Assembly: GCA_046160725.1 (NCBI GenBank)
Contig: JBJXHB010000035.1
Location: forward strand, 1 to 7,249
Origin: JBJXHB01 sp046160725
GTDB lineage: Bacteria > Pseudomonadota > Gammaproteobacteria > Burkholderiales > Burkholderiaceae_C
Length of the DNA stretch: 7,249 nt
Reading direction: 5' to 3'
Shown: piece by piece, positions 6,231 to 7,249 of the stretch
Layout of the letters: every line of letters begins with the position of its first letter
Position numbering within the stretch: the first letter of the stretch is position 1
Made by a program: the position numbers and the translations under genes
Notes under the pieces: generated by a model
Told to the model about the DNA's origin: nothing
Database searches by the model: none
Seen by the model: only the letters and a program-made list of their open reading frames with translations

Positions 6231-6974
6231 ATGCTGCTGATACCCGCCATCGACCTCAAGGACGGCCATTGCGTCCGCCTGCAACAAGGCGACATGGCGG
6301 CCGTCACCACCTTCAGCGAAGACCCGACCGCGATGGCACGCCGTTGGCTGGCCGCGGGTGCACGCCGGCTGCACCTGGTCGACCTCAACGGGGCATTCGC
6401 AGGCAAGCCGGTGAACGAGCTGGCCATCAAGTCCATCATCAAGGCGGTCGGCAACGAGATCCCGGTGCAACTGGGCGGCGGCATCCGCGACCTCGACACC
6501 ATCGAGCGCTGGCTGGACGACGGCCTGAGCTACGTCATCATCGGTACCGCGGCGGTCAAGAGCCCGGGCTTCCTGAAAGACGCCTGCTCTGCGTTCGGCG
6601 GGCACATCATGGTCGGCCTGGACGCCAAGGACGGCCGCGTGGCCACCGACGGCTGGAGCAAGCTGACGGGCCACGAGGTGCTGGACCTCGCCCGCAAGTT
6701 CGAGGACTACGGCGTCGAGGGTGTCATCTACACCGACATCGGACGCGACGGCATGCTCACCGGCATCAACATCGAGGCCACGGTGCGCCTGGCGCAGGGC
6801 CTGAGCATCCCGGTGTTTGCCTCCGGTGGCCTGGCCAGTCTGGCCGACATCGAGCAGCTGTGCGCGGTCGAGCACGAGGGCATCGACGGCGTGATCTGCG
6901 GCCGCGCGATCTACAACGGCGCACTCGACTTTGCCGCGGCGCAGGTGCGTGCCGACGAACTGGCGGCCGGGTAG
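6231..6974 (+). CDS. hisA: ProFAR isomerase (HisA)
   Basis: HisA is a cytoplasmic beta/alpha-barrel enzyme that opens the ribose of ProFAR (Amadori rearrangement) to give PRFAR, the substrate of HisH-HisF. The 247-residue length is normal. The catalytic aspartates are Asp8 in IPAIDLKDG and Asp169 in YTDIGRDG. The phosphate-binding loops LGGGIRD (81-87) and FASGGLASL (196-204), the loop tryptophan Trp142 and CGRAIYNG (223-230) are all present. ATG 6231 matches the family N-terminus. It lies 82 nt after hisH, the widest gap between two his genes here, with no convincing promoter or hairpin in that gap. It ends 6 nt before hisF, which suggests translational coupling. Confidence 0.96.
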   Translation: MLLIPAIDLKDGHCVRLQQGDMAAVTTFSEDPTAMARRWLAAGARRLHLVDLNGAFAGKPVNELAIKSIIKAVGNEIPVQLGGGIRDLDTIERWLDDGLSYVIIGTAAVKSPGFLKDACSAFGGHIMVGLDAKDGRVATDGWSKLTGHEVLDLARKFEDYGVEGVIYTDIGRDGMLTGINIEATVRLAQGLSIPVFASGGLASLADIEQLCAVEHEGIDGVICGRAIYNGALDFAAAQVRADELAAG

Positions 6975-6980
6975 GGGCCG

Positions 6981-7249
6981 ATGCTGGCCAAGCGCATCAT
7001 TCCCTGCCTGGACGTGACCGCCGGGCGGGTAGTCAAAGGCGTCAACTTCGTGGCCCTGCGCGACGCCGGTGACCCGGTGGAGATCGCCGCCCGCTACAAC
7101 GACCAGGGCGCCGACGAGCTCACCTTCCTGGACATCACGGCCACCAGCGATGACCGCGACCTGATCCTGCACATCATCGAGTCTGTTGCGTCCCAGGTCT
7201 TCATCCCGCTCACCGTCGGCGGCGGTGTGCGCACCGTGGCGGACGTGGG
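6981..7249 (+). CDS. hisF: Imidazole glycerol phosphate synthase, cyclase subunit (partial)
   Basis: This is the 5' part of hisF, 89 complete codons, cut by the right edge of the window. HisF is the cyclase that uses ammonia from HisH on PRFAR. The N-terminus MLAKRIIPCLDVTAGRVVKG is diagnostic, with catalytic Asp11. FVALRDAGDPVE (23-34), Asp51 in TFLDITAT and the phosphate-binding TVGGGVR follow in the expected order. The start at ATG 6981 is 6 nt after the hisA stop; the stop region itself supplies a weak AGGGG at 6973-6977. No defect is visible in the part that can be read. A typical HisF has about 250-260 residues, so roughly two thirds of the gene lies beyond the window. Confidence 0.96.
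   Translation, partial: MLAKRIIPCLDVTAGRVVKGVNFVALRDAGDPVEIAARYNDQGADELTFLDITATSDDRDLILHIIESVASQVFIPLTVGGGVRTVADV

Noticed and set aside
6188..7072. Plus-strand frame of 294 codons overlapping hisA and hisF
   Set aside because: Extreme Arg, Gly and His content and full overlap with hisA in another frame mark it as a shadow.

Overview
The window is GC-rich and every convincing gene lies on the + strand. Gene content and order (ABC-2 permease, IbaG/BolA-like gene, then hisG-hisD-hisC-hisB-hisH-hisA-hisF) point to a betaproteobacterium, most likely of the order Burkholderiales. That assignment is inferred from synteny and protein character, not from a database search.

Layout. Positions 1-50 are AT-richer than the rest and hold a small perfect inverted repeat. 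An ABC-2 membrane permease (51-812) is followed after 10 nt by a small BolA-family gene of the IbaG type (823-1107). A 114-nt gap with a very GC-rich hairpin separates these from the histidine genes. These are hisG (short form), hisD, hisC, hisB (dehydratase only), hisH, hisA and the first 89 codons of hisF, which runs off the right edge. Gaps between the his genes are 6 to 82 nt, consistent with one transcript.

How the genes work together. HisG joins PRPP to ATP. HisA isomerises ProFAR, and HisH with HisF form the glutamine-dependent synthase that releases imidazole glycerol phosphate and AICAR. HisB dehydrates that product, HisC transaminates it, and HisD performs the last two oxidations to histidine. 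HisI, HisE, the HisZ partner needed by a short HisG, and a histidinol-phosphate phosphatase are not in the window and should be encoded downstream or elsewhere.

The least ordinary feature is hisD. Its frame runs on without interruption past the normal HisD C-terminus into a complete GNAT acetyltransferase domain, giving a 607-residue HisD-GNAT fusion. Two further points deserve a look. The murA gene that I expect between the BolA-like gene and hisG in Burkholderiales is absent. In its place, the BolA-like gene ends in three consecutive His codons directly before a strong hairpin upstream of hisG, an arrangement that superficially resembles a his attenuator but lacks a U-tract.
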